DNA from: JACKII01 sp041687435
GTDB taxonomy: Bacteria; Pseudomonadota; Alphaproteobacteria; Bin95
Direction: 5' to 3'
DNA length: 64,000 nt
Assembly: GCA_041687435.1 (NCBI GenBank)
Contig: JAWLBX010000005.1
Span: forward strand, 62,001 to 126,000
Below, one piece after another: positions 16,077 through 24,173 of the stretch. The position numbers were made by a program, and so were the translations under genes. Each line of letters opens with the position of its first letter. The stretch's first letter is position 1. A model generated the notes under the pieces. That model searched no databases, was not told where the DNA came from, and worked only from the letters and a program-made list of their open reading frames with translations.

Positions 16077-18143
16077 ATGACAACCCCGTCGCCTGAACGC
16101 GGTCCCATCAGTGTCGAGGAGGCGGTCGAACAGGCCGAAGTCTCGGTCGACCGGCACCGCAAACTGTCCCCTTTCTGGTGGACGATACTGCTCGCCTCTG
16201 CCCTGCTGTCGGTCGCGCTGTCGATCTATGTGATTTTCGGTCTGGGCAACCGGCTTGGCACCTATGTGCCGCTGGAAACCGAGTATTTCTATGCCATGCT
16301 GGGGCTGCTGCTGCCACTGGTGTTCCTGCTCTATCAGCCCTGGCGAGGCGTGGGGCCGACCAACAGTGTGCCCTGGTACGACGTGCTGCTGGCGGCGGTA
16401 ACGTTCGGCATCTCTGTCTACTTCGTGCTGCATGGCAACGAGATACTCGAGGACGGGTGGGAGTATGTTCCGATAACTTCGGGAAGCCTTGTCGTCTTTG
16501 GGTATGACTTGATTCCGGACGATCTTCCCGCCTACTTGGCCTTCATCATGTGGGCGATCGTGCTGGAAGCGGCCCGGCGCGGCGGCGGCATGCCGATCTT
16601 CGCCATTTGCGTGCTGCTGTCGGTCTATCCTGTCTACGCCAACTACTTCCCTGGCGTGTTCGAGGGACAGCCGGTTACCTGGACGGTTGCAGCGGGCTTC
16701 CACATTTTCGGCACCGAGAGCGTACTCGGCATTCCGATGAAGGCCTTCGCCAACCTCGTGGTCGGCTTCCTGGTGTTCGGCGTGGCATTGCAGTTCACCG
16801 GCGGCGGCGCGTTCTTCCTGAACCTGGCGTTTGCTATGCTGGGCAAGTTCCGCGGCGGCCCGGCCAAGGTGGCGATTTTCGCCAGCGGCCTGATGGGCTC
16901 CATGAGCGGGTCGGTCATCACCAACGTGCTGACCACCGGCGTCATGACCATTCCGGCGATGAAGCGGGTCGGCTTCCGCGCCAGCTATGCCGGCGGTGTT
17001 GAGGCCTGTGCCTCGACCGGCGGCGTGCTGATGCCACCGATCATGGGCGCGACCGCGTTTGTCATGGCGACCTACCTGGAAATCCCCTATGGCGAGATCG
17101 TCCTGGCGGCGATCATCCCCTCGGTTCTCTATTATTTCGGTCTGTTCGTGCAGATCGACGCCTATTCGGCGCGTTTCGGTCTGAAAGGCCTGCCTGTATC
17201 CGAATTGCCCCGGGTGCTGACGGTCATGAAAGAAGGCTGGTACTTCATCTTCGTGTTCGCATTGCTGATCTACATGCTAATGCACATGCAGCGGGAGGCG
17301 CAGGCGCCGTATTATGCGACAGCGCTGCTGTTGCTGATCAACCAGGCCTCCGCCAGGCACCGCTGGAACCTGCGGAAGCTGATGGATTTCCTGGTCGGGA
17401 TCGGCAAGCTGTTTACCGAACTGGCGGCGATCCTGGCCGGTATCGGCCTGATCATCGGTGCGCTGACCTTGTCCGGCAAGATCGGCTCCATCGCCTATGA
17501 ACTGGTGAATATTGCCGGCGACAACGTGATCACGCTGTTGATCCTGGGCGCCGTGACCAGTTTCATCCTGGGCATCGGCATGACGGTGACCGCCGCCTAT
17601 CTGTTCCTGGCGGTGACGGTTTCGCCGGCGCTGGTGCAGGGCGGGCTGAACGAGTTGTCGGTGCACCTGTTTCTCCTCTACTGGGGTATGATCAGCTTCA
17701 TCACCCCGCCGGTCGCCATCGGCGCCTACGCGGCGGCCAGCGTTGCGGAATCGAGTCCGATCAAGACCGGGCTGGAGGCGATGCGGCTCGGCACCGTCAT
17801 CTATTTCATTCCGTTCTTCTTCGTTCTCAACCCGGCCTTGATTGGGCAGGGCACCGCTAGCTACGTGGCGTTCGTGTTCGGTACGGCCGTGGTTGGCGTC
17901 GTGTTCCTGTCGGCTGCGTTGCAAGGCTATCTGGTGGGCGTCGGCCGGCTGACGGTCTGGGGCCCGTTCGGAATGGTGCTGCGGCTGATGTTGTTCGTCG
18001 GCGGCTTGCTGATGTTGGTGCCGGGCGGCCCGCTGATCGGGTATACCAATTTGCAGTTGAGCATTGCTTCGGCTGCTCTGTTGGCGCCCGCCGTCCTCCT
18101 CTGCTGGCTGGCGAACAGGGTCATACCCGCGCCGGCGCGGTAA
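16077..18143 (+). CDS. TRAP transporter fused permease (4TM-12TM type)
   Basis: A 688-residue membrane protein with about 16-18 hydrophobic segments, the usual form for TAXI systems in which the small and large TRAP subunits are fused. The large-subunit signatures are visible: GLMGSMSGSVITNVLTTGVM-like segment around residue 275, VEACASTGGVLMPPIMGATAF around 310, and GMISFITPPVAIGAYAAAS near 540. It imports the captured solute driven by a sodium or proton gradient. It is the only permease here and must serve one or more of the three binding proteins upstream. No clear ribosome site precedes the ATG. Confidence 0.93.
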   Translation: MTTPSPERGPISVEEAVEQAEVSVDRHRKLSPFWWTILLASALLSVALSIYVIFGLGNRLGTYVPLETEYFYAMLGLLLPLVFLLYQPWRGVGPTNSVPWYDVLLAAVTFGISVYFVLHGNEILEDGWEYVPITSGSLVVFGYDLIPDDLPAYLAFIMWAIVLEAARRGGGMPIFAICVLLSVYPVYANYFPGVFEGQPVTWTVAAGFHIFGTESVLGIPMKAFANLVVGFLVFGVALQFTGGGAFFLNLAFAMLGKFRGGPAKVAIFASGLMGSMSGSVITNVLTTGVMTIPAMKRVGFRASYAGGVEACASTGGVLMPPIMGATAFVMATYLEIPYGEIVLAAIIPSVLYYFGLFVQIDAYSARFGLKGLPVSELPRVLTVMKEGWYFIFVFALLIYMLMHMQREAQAPYYATALLLLINQASARHRWNLRKLMDFLVGIGKLFTELAAILAGIGLIIGALTLSGKIGSIAYELVNIAGDNVITLLILGAVTSFILGIGMTVTAAYLFLAVTVSPALVQGGLNELSVHLFLLYWGMISFITPPVAIGAYAAASVAESSPIKTGLEAMRLGTVIYFIPFFFVLNPALIGQGTASYVAFVFGTAVVGVVFLSAALQGYLVGVGRLTVWGPFGMVLRLMLFVGGLLMLVPGGPLIGYTNLQLSIASAALLAPAVLLCWLANRVIPAPAR

Positions 18144-18201
18144 GGGCTGGCATGGTAAGGCTTTCCCCGATCCATGCGGGTCGGGGAGGCTTCCTTCCGG
18201 C

Positions 18202-18240
18202 AAAAAAAGAACCCCGGGCTATTTCGGCCCGGGGTTCTTT
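18202..18240. terminator. Bidirectional terminator
   Basis: A 14-bp perfect stem (18206-18219 with 18227-18240) with an A-run on the left and a T-run on the right, so it works on both strands. It sits between the convergent TRAP permease and acyl-CoA dehydrogenase genes. Confidence 0.92.
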
Positions 18241-18279
18241 TGCGCGTGCAGCAAGCACGCCCGCGTGGGAATGGCTCGG

Positions 18280-19368
18280 TCAGGTGCCGGTGACGAAAGC
18301 CCAAAGGTCGTCGGCGCCGCGTTTGGCCACCATCTCGCCAAGACGGATCGACCATTCGGCCTCGTTACCGAACTCGTCCCGCCACGTCCACAAGCGGCGG
18401 GTGCGGTGGTGCAGCGAGTGCTCGTAGGTAAAGCCCATGGCGCCATGGGCCTGGTGTGCGATACCCGAGCCTTTGGTCGCGGCCTCGCCGATCCGCACCT
18501 TGGCGGTTGCGATCTCCGCCAGCGCGGCCTCGGTCCAGCCGTCTGCGGTCAGCGCGCCGGGGGCAGATACGGCTTCCGCCGCGGCCTCTGCGGCGGCGCC
18601 GGCGGCTGCTGCTTCGCCAGCCAACTCTGCCAGCATATGTTGGATTGCCTGGAATTTGGCGATGGGGCGGCCGAACTGCTCGCGCTCCAGCGCATACTGC
18701 ACCGACTGGTCGAGAATGCGTTGCAGGGCACCCGCCATCTGGGAGCATCGCACCGCGGCACCGAAGCCCTGCAGCGCCGCTTCGTCCAGGCCCGCGGGGG
18801 CGGGGGAGACGCTGACCGGCACGACGGCGTCGAACGACACATCGTCCGCAGGCTCTCCCGCCAGAGATGTGCCGGGCACGATGGAGCAGGCGCCCGTCCG
18901 CACGATCGCAACGACATAGGTCTCTTTTTCCGGCGCCGGCCCGGCTTCGCGCGCCAGCACGGCGATGTGGTCGGCGTTTCGGGCAAACGGCACGGCGCGT
19001 GCGGTTCCTTCCAGTTGCCCGCCCTTGAGCGTGATGTGTTGGTCCGCGCTGCCCATTCCTACGGTCATCGGCCCCATCGGTACCTGCATGCCAGCCTGGC
19101 CCAGCAGCCAGCCGGCCAGCAGGGTTTCGGCCAGCGGCACGGGCGTCGCGAACGCGCCTGCGACCTTGAGAACGGCAAACCCGTCCGCCATGTCTGCGCC
19201 GGCGCCGCCGATTTCATCGGAAACCCAGGTCAGCGTGAGCCCGCTTTCCTCCAGCGCATTCCAGAGGTCCGCCGGCCATTTGCCTTCTTCCGCGTCGTTG
19301 ATGACGCCGGGTTCGCAAAGGTCCTGCAGGACGCGGGTGATGGTATCGACGATGATCGAGTCGGACAT
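18280..19368 (-). CDS. Acyl-CoA dehydrogenase family protein
   Basis: A 362-residue flavoprotein with the acyl-CoA dehydrogenase layout: helical N domain, a middle strand domain (about 115-200), and a helical C domain with REQFGRPIAKFQAIQHMLAE and HGAMGFTYEHSLHHRTRR. The lack of an obvious catalytic Glu in the usual place and the short middle domain suggest the smaller subunit of a two-subunit enzyme, as in CaiA-like or steroid side-chain dehydrogenases, but no partner gene adjoins. It should be cytoplasmic, bind FAD and pass electrons to ETF. The alanine-rich stretch near residue 255 is unusual. Confidence 0.85.
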   Translation of the reverse strand: MSDSIIVDTITRVLQDLCEPGVINDAEEGKWPADLWNALEESGLTLTWVSDEIGGAGADMADGFAVLKVAGAFATPVPLAETLLAGWLLGQAGMQVPMGPMTVGMGSADQHITLKGGQLEGTARAVPFARNADHIAVLAREAGPAPEKETYVVAIVRTGACSIVPGTSLAGEPADDVSFDAVVPVSVSPAPAGLDEAALQGFGAAVRCSQMAGALQRILDQSVQYALEREQFGRPIAKFQAIQHMLAELAGEAAAAGAAAEAAAEAVSAPGALTADGWTEAALAEIATAKVRIGEAATKGSGIAHQAHGAMGFTYEHSLHHRTRRLWTWRDEFGNEAEWSIRLGEMVAKRGADDLWAFVTGT

Positions 19369-19452
19369 GGTTCGGACGCTTTCCCGAAAGCGAAGGGATT
19401 GAATTACGGGTCACAAAACGCGGGGCGGCGGGCGGTGTCAAGCGCCTGACGC

Positions 19453-20331
19453 TCAGCCTTTGAAGCTCGGCTCCCGCAGGCCCTTGATGCCCAGCCCTTC
19501 GATCACGAACAGGCCGCCGTCGTCAGGGCCATCCGCCGTCATGTTGTGGCTCTCCGAGATGGAGGTGATGTAGATGTCCTCCAGGTCCGGGCCGCCGAAC
19601 ATGACGCTGGTCGGGCGCGAACACGGCATGTCGATCAGCAGGTCCAGCTTTCCTTCCGGCGAGAGCCGCGCGACCTTGCCGGCCGTGACGAAGGCGGACC
19701 AGATATAGCCTTCCGCATCCACCGTGCCGCCATCCGGCCAGGAGTTATGCTCCGCCTTGGTGTCGACGACGATGCGCTCGTTCGAGACGCCGGCATCGCC
19801 ATAGTCATAGGCGGCGATGCGCGCCTTGCGGCTGTCGGAGAAATAGAAGGTGTTGCCGTCCGGGCTGAACGAAGGGCCGTTGGTGACGATGATGTCGCCC
19901 ATCAGTGTGTCTAGGCTCAGGTCATGGTTGAGGCGGTAGAGCGTGCCCTGTGCCTCGCCCGTGATCTTGGTCGCCATGGAGCCGGCGAGGAAGCGGCCCT
20001 GCCGGTCGCACTTGCCATCATTCAGGCGGTTGCCGGGCTTGTCCGGCTCCGGGTCGATGATGTGTTCGGTCTTGCCCGTCGCGAAGTCGAAGACATGGAA
20101 GCCGTCCTCCATTGCCAGCACGGCGCCGCCCTTTTCGCGCAGCGCCATCGAGCCAACGGTGGAGGGCACCTGCCAATCCTCGCGCTCGCCGGTTTTGGGG
20201 TCGAGCCGGTGCACCGTCGGCCCGCGGCTGTCGAGCCAGTAGAGCGCCTGCTCCTGCACATCCCAAAGCGGACCCTCGCCCAGCTTGTCGCGCGTGGTGC
20301 CGATGCGGCGGATGGTGTATTGGCGGGTCAT
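19453..20331 (-). CDS. SMP-30/gluconolactonase/LRE family protein
   Basis: A 292-residue six-bladed beta-propeller. LGEGPLWDVQEQALYWLD at the N-terminus contains the metal-ligand Glu of SMP-30, and NGPSFSPDGNTFYFSDS and PDGGTVDAEGYIWSA carry the Asn and Asp ligands. Such enzymes hydrolyse sugar or other lactones with a divalent metal. The ATG at 20331 has GAGG upstream; the longer frame from 20421 would translate a palindromic repeat and is rejected. It may work with the catabolic genes around it, but no sugar pathway is visible. Confidence 0.88.
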   Translation of the reverse strand: MTRQYTIRRIGTTRDKLGEGPLWDVQEQALYWLDSRGPTVHRLDPKTGEREDWQVPSTVGSMALREKGGAVLAMEDGFHVFDFATGKTEHIIDPEPDKPGNRLNDGKCDRQGRFLAGSMATKITGEAQGTLYRLNHDLSLDTLMGDIIVTNGPSFSPDGNTFYFSDSRKARIAAYDYGDAGVSNERIVVDTKAEHNSWPDGGTVDAEGYIWSAFVTAGKVARLSPEGKLDLLIDMPCSRPTSVMFGGPDLEDIYITSISESHNMTADGPDDGGLFVIEGLGIKGLREPSFKG

Positions 20332-20388
20332 CTGGCGGTTCCTCGGCGGCTTGGTTTTTGGATGACGATAGTCTAGCGCACCCTTCCG

Positions 20389-20426
20389 CGTCATTGCGAG
20401 GCGCCGCAAGCGCCGCGGCAATGACG
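20389..20426. repeat. Palindromic intergenic repeat (GTCATTGCGAGGCG family), copy 1
   Basis: A 38-base element with outer 9-bp inverted arms CGTCATTGC / GCAATGACG and an inner GC-rich stem. A related copy in the opposite orientation is at 43338-43368. Such REP-like elements are common in alphaproteobacterial intergenic DNA. It lies between the SMP-30 and LLM genes and could act as an mRNA stabiliser or terminator. Confidence 0.7.
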
Positions 20427-20439
20427 GCGCGCGCCTGCC

Positions 20440-21360
20440 CTACCGGCCCTCGAACGCCGGAATGACCTCTTCGATCAGGCGCTGGGTCTGGTCCATCAGT
20501 TCCTGGTCGTTGCTCCCCGTAGGTCGCAGGACGAATTTGGAGATGCCGGCGGCGATGTATTCCTCGATCCGGGCGCAGATATCCGCCGCCGTGCCGACGG
20601 CGGAGGCGTATTTCGGGTCGCGGCCGGTGCGTTTCTGGATGTTCTTGACCAGGAAAGGCAGCGGGCCGTCATCCCAGCCGCCAAAGCGGAAATAGAAGCC
20701 GGTGCCGTAATGGTCGTCGTCGATGCTGCGGCCGTTTTCGGCCACCGCCGCCTTGATCGCCGCCACCACCGGCGCCACTTCCGCCGGACTTTCCGCGCCC
20801 GCCTGCCAGCCGGTGCCGATGCGCGCGGTCCGCCGGATCGCCGCCTTCGATGAGCCGCCGATCCAGAGCGGGATGTTCTTGTTCACCGGGCGCGGGCTGA
20901 TGGTTGCTTCCTTGTATTGGAAGAACTGGCCCTCATACGTGACCTTTTCCTCTGCCCAGAGGCGGGTGATCAGGTCCAGCGCCTCGTCGGCGATCTTGCC
21001 GGAGCCCTTGGAGGAACGGCCCGTCGCCTCCCAATCCGGCGCAATGGGCGAGCCGACGCCGAAGGCCGGCAGGATGCGGCCGTCGGACAGGAAATCCACC
21101 GTCGCGCACTGCTTGGCCAGCAGCAGCGGGTCGCGCAGGCCGACGCTGGCGACGTTCATGCCGAATTTCAGCCGGTCGGTGGCGCCGGCGAGCGCCGCCA
21201 TGGTGCTCATCGTCTCCAGGAAGGGCACTTTGGAGACGAGCCGGTCGGTCTGCCAGAGCGAGTCGATGCCGCCGCCCTCGCACTGCTCCACCCATTGCCA
21301 GAACGCCCTGGCCGAAGAGAACGGAAACTCGGCCATGCCGAGGCCGATGCCGATTGCCAT
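20440..21360 (-). CDS. Luciferase-like (LLM class) flavin-dependent oxidoreductase
   Basis: A 306-residue TIM-barrel protein of the bacterial-luciferase family. Features include DSLWQTDRL, KFGMNVASVGLRDPLLLAKQ, LSDGRILPAFGVGSP and PLWIGGSSKAAIRR, the last two being typical of F420- or FMN-dependent members. It acts in the cytoplasm on an unknown carbon substrate. It is upstream of the SMP-30 gene on the same strand with a 108-base gap containing a palindromic repeat. The same family occurs at the left edge of the window, but the two differ clearly. Confidence 0.88.
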   Translation of the reverse strand: MAIGIGLGMAEFPFSSARAFWQWVEQCEGGGIDSLWQTDRLVSKVPFLETMSTMAALAGATDRLKFGMNVASVGLRDPLLLAKQCATVDFLSDGRILPAFGVGSPIAPDWEATGRSSKGSGKIADEALDLITRLWAEEKVTYEGQFFQYKEATISPRPVNKNIPLWIGGSSKAAIRRTARIGTGWQAGAESPAEVAPVVAAIKAAVAENGRSIDDDHYGTGFYFRFGGWDDGPLPFLVKNIQKRTGRDPKYASAVGTAADICARIEEYIAAGISKFVLRPTGSNDQELMDQTQRLIEEVIPAFEGR

Positions 21361-21450
21361 ATTGAACCTGTCCCTTGTCCTCTTTCGTCTGGCCCATCCC
21401 GAATAGCCCTGGATGCGACTCCGGGGCCTATCCGGCGGTCGGTCGGTCTC

Positions 21451-22860
21451 CTACCCCAGCACCTTGCCAGGGTTCATGATGTCGTTCGGGTCCAGCGCGG
21501 ACTTGATCGCGCGCATGACCTTCAAATCCACCGGGTTTTTGTAGGCGTGCATCTGCGGTATCTTGCGGCTGCCAACGCCATGCTCGGCCGAGAAGCTGCC
21601 GCCGAAGCGCTTGACGCAGTCGAACATTGCTGTTTCCAGCTTCGCGATCGTGTCCGCGTCGAAATAGGGCTTGCCGGGTGCCGGCTGCACGCTGACGTGC
21701 AGGTTGCCGTCGCCGATATGGCCGAAGCCCATGGCGAAGCAATCGGGCACCACCGCCTTGCATGATTTGACGAAATCCTCGTGGAAGGCATCCACGTCCG
21801 ACAGCGCGACGCTCAGGTCGTGGCTGAGGCGCGGGCCCGCCTGGCGGCCGGCTTCCGGCAGCATCTCGCGCAAATCCCAAATCTGTTGGCTCTGCGCTTC
21901 CGACTGGGCAATGACCACGTCCAGCGCCAAGCCTTCCTCCAGTGCTTCGCCCAGGGTGGCCTCCAGCGCGGCGCGGATGTCGACGATCTTGCTGGTCGCC
22001 GAGATTTCGAGGATCAGATACCACTCGTAGGGCTGGTCGAACGGGTCGCGCGTCCCGGCGATATACTGGGTGACGTTATCGACGTGCACACGGTTGATCA
22101 GTTCGCCTGCCGTCACCTGATCGCCAGTGGCCGCGCGCACCTTGTTCAGCAGGGTCAGCGCCGTTGCCATGTCCGGCACGGCGCAGATGGCCGTGCCCTT
22201 GTCGACGAAGCCCGGATAGACTTTCAGCGTCGCCGCCGTGATGACGCCCAGCGTACCCTCCGCGCCGATGAAGAAGTGCTTCAGGTCATAGCCGGTGTTG
22301 TCTTTCTTCAGGCGCTTCAGGCCGTGATAGATCTCGCCATCCGGCAGCACCACTTCCAGGCCCAGGACCTGATCGCGGGTGTTGCCGAACTTCAGCACGT
22401 TCACGCCGCCCGCATTGGTGGAGATGTTGCCGCCGATCATGCAGGAGCCCTGCGCGCCGAGGCTCAAGGGAAAGAAACTGCCCGCTTCCTTCGCCGCCGC
22501 CTGCACGTTCTGCAGGATGACGCCGGCCTCCACCGTCATGGTCAGGCCCTCGGTATCGATCTGGCGGACGCGGTTCATCCGTTCCAGGCTGAGGACAATG
22601 GTCTGGCTATTCGGCCAGGGAGTGCCGCCGCCGCAAAGGCCGGTATGGCCGCCCTGAGGCACGATTCCGATGCCATGCTCGTTGCAGTATTTCACTACGG
22701 CAGAGACCTCCTCCACCGTCGACGGCTTGGCGACGCCGATGCAGGAGCCGGAGAATTTGGTGCTCCAGTCCATGGTGTAACGCTCGGTCGGCTCCGACCA
22801 TGCGTTCGGGCCGAGTTGCTGGGCGAGCGGTTCTAATATGCTGGGCGTGCCGTCTGGCAT
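21451..22860 (-). CDS. FAD-binding oxidoreductase, D-2-hydroxyacid dehydrogenase (GlcD/D2HGDH) type
   Basis: A 469-residue flavoenzyme. The FAD-binding PCMH domain shows PQGGHTGLCGG (68-78) and LGAQGSCMIGGNISTNAGG; the C-terminal oxidase domain has GHIGDGNLHVS and AEHGVGSRK, both conserved in D-lactate, D-2-hydroxyglutarate and glycolate dehydrogenases. It oxidises a D-2-hydroxy acid to the 2-oxo acid and passes electrons to ETF or quinone. GGAGG lies upstream of the ATG at 22860; an upstream extension of 44 residues lacks conservation. It is divergent from the NIPSNAP gene. The exact substrate is unknown. Confidence 0.9.
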   Translation of the reverse strand: MPDGTPSILEPLAQQLGPNAWSEPTERYTMDWSTKFSGSCIGVAKPSTVEEVSAVVKYCNEHGIGIVPQGGHTGLCGGGTPWPNSQTIVLSLERMNRVRQIDTEGLTMTVEAGVILQNVQAAAKEAGSFFPLSLGAQGSCMIGGNISTNAGGVNVLKFGNTRDQVLGLEVVLPDGEIYHGLKRLKKDNTGYDLKHFFIGAEGTLGVITAATLKVYPGFVDKGTAICAVPDMATALTLLNKVRAATGDQVTAGELINRVHVDNVTQYIAGTRDPFDQPYEWYLILEISATSKIVDIRAALEATLGEALEEGLALDVVIAQSEAQSQQIWDLREMLPEAGRQAGPRLSHDLSVALSDVDAFHEDFVKSCKAVVPDCFAMGFGHIGDGNLHVSVQPAPGKPYFDADTIAKLETAMFDCVKRFGGSFSAEHGVGSRKIPQMHAYKNPVDLKVMRAIKSALDPNDIMNPGKVLG

Positions 22861-23027
22861 GGTGGCGTCCTCCGGAGGCGGTTCTGTCAACGTGGGCCAG
22901 AGGATAGCAGAGCCGCGCGCCACTGCCACCGGTTCGTTGATGGCGTTGACCGGTCCGCCGGCTTGCACCACTCTGGCCGCCTCAACTCCCAAACCCCAAA
23001 CCTCAAACCACAGAGGACCGCCCGATC

Positions 23028-23351
23028 ATGGCATTCTACGAACTGCGCCAATACAAGGTGAAGCCCGGCAAGCTGGACGAATGGGTGAAGATCATGGAGG
23101 AGGAAATCATCCCCTTCCAGGTCTCCAAAGGCATGGTGATCTGCGGCTCGTTCCGCGGTGAAGCGGACGAGAGCTGCTATGTCTGGCTGCGCCGGTTCGA
23201 GAGCGAGCAGCAGCGCGAGGCACTCTACAAGGCGGTGTACGAAAGCGACTACTGGAAAAACGAGATGGCACCGCGCGTGCCCGACTATCTGATCCGCGAG
23301 GAAAACGTGGTTCAGCGCATCGTGCCGACGCCGCGCTCCACCGTGGCGTAG
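23028..23351 (+). CDS. NIPSNAP family protein
   Basis: A 107-residue ferredoxin-like alpha-beta barrel protein. YELRQYKVKPGKLDEWVKIMEE at the N-terminus (read in two halves) and SCYVWLRRFES are the NIPSNAP signatures. Members are dimeric proteins of uncertain function, often beside catabolic enzymes. AGAGGA precedes the ATG. It is divergent from the hydroxyacid dehydrogenase and convergent with the solute-binding-like gene, with a hairpin between. Confidence 0.88.
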   Translation: MAFYELRQYKVKPGKLDEWVKIMEEEIIPFQVSKGMVICGSFRGEADESCYVWLRRFESEQQREALYKAVYESDYWKNEMAPRVPDYLIREENVVQRIVPTPRSTVA

Positions 23352-23360
23352 TTTAGAGGT

Positions 23361-23386
23361 GCGCCCCGGCTGAAGAGCCGGGGTGC
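23361..23386. terminator. Bidirectional hairpin between convergent genes
   Basis: 11-bp stem (23361-23371 with 23376-23386, one G-U pair) and a GAAG tetraloop. It has no T-run on either side, so termination would be weak or factor-assisted. Confidence 0.6.
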
Positions 23387-23398
23387 AGGCAGCAATGG

Positions 23399-24127
23399 CT
23401 ATGCCGGCGGTGCGACGGTCAGGCGGCCGGTGACACCGAACTTGTCGATCAAGCCCTGCACCGTGCCGTTCGCCTTCATCTCCTCGATGAAGTCTGACAG
23501 CATCTTGAAGCCGGCATCGCGGCCCTTTTTCGTGCAACTTGCCTGCTGCACGGCGGTGAATTTGTCCTCCAGCAGCCGCGCGCCGGGCAGTTTCTTGACG
23601 TCGTCGATCAGCTTCGGCCGCAGGCCCGCCAGTGCGTCCATCTTCTCGTTCACGAACAGGTCGAACGAGGCATCCAGGCCGGAAACCCTGAAAACCTCTG
23701 CATTCTTGATGTTGCGCTCCAGCCACAGGTCATAGGCTGCGCGAGCGGAAACCGCGATGCTGGTGCCCTTGCTGTCGACATCCGCGCATTTCTGGAAGGG
23801 CGAGCCTTCGGGCACCATGTAGGTCGCTTCGATCTCCACATAGGCGGCGGTGAAATTGACGTAGGTGGCCCGTTGCGGCTCCGCGCCGACAAAGCCGACA
23901 TCCCAAAGATCCTCCGCGGAAGAGTCTGCCAGCAGGCCCGGGTTGGCGTAGGGGTGGTATTCCACTGGCACGCCCAAACGCTCCGCAAACAACGCGGCCA
24001 TGGAGGGGGCCACGCCTTCCGGGTCGCCGGATGCGGTCTTGCCGGTCACCAGCAGGAAGTTGCTCATGTTGATGGCGGCGCGCAGCGTGCCGGTGGGGGC
24101 CATTTCGGCGGCGAGGGGATGAGCCAT
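23399..24127 (-). CDS. Solute-binding-protein family 3-like protein without signal peptide
   Basis: A 242-residue protein with the SBP_bac_3 (amino-acid-binding) fold: GTLRAAINMSNFLLV, DVGFVGAEPQRATYVNFT, AYVEIEATYMVPEGS and a C-terminal NGTVQGLIDKFGV. Normal members are exported, but here no hydrophobic signal lies before the fold or in the 15 codons upstream, so the protein is probably cytoplasmic. No ABC transporter genes adjoin. It follows the glutamate-synthase-like gene after 46 bases on the same strand. A regulatory or enzymatic role (some cyclohexadienyl dehydratases share this fold) is conceivable. Confidence 0.8.
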   Translation of the reverse strand: MAHPLAAEMAPTGTLRAAINMSNFLLVTGKTASGDPEGVAPSMAALFAERLGVPVEYHPYANPGLLADSSAEDLWDVGFVGAEPQRATYVNFTAAYVEIEATYMVPEGSPFQKCADVDSKGTSIAVSARAAYDLWLERNIKNAEVFRVSGLDASFDLFVNEKMDALAGLRPKLIDDVKKLPGARLLEDKFTAVQQASCTKKGRDAGFKMLSDFIEEMKANGTVQGLIDKFGVTGRLTVAPPA

Positions 24128-24173
24128 TGCGGATGCGTTTCCTGTTTCGGGGCTTTGATTGAAGAAGCCGCAG

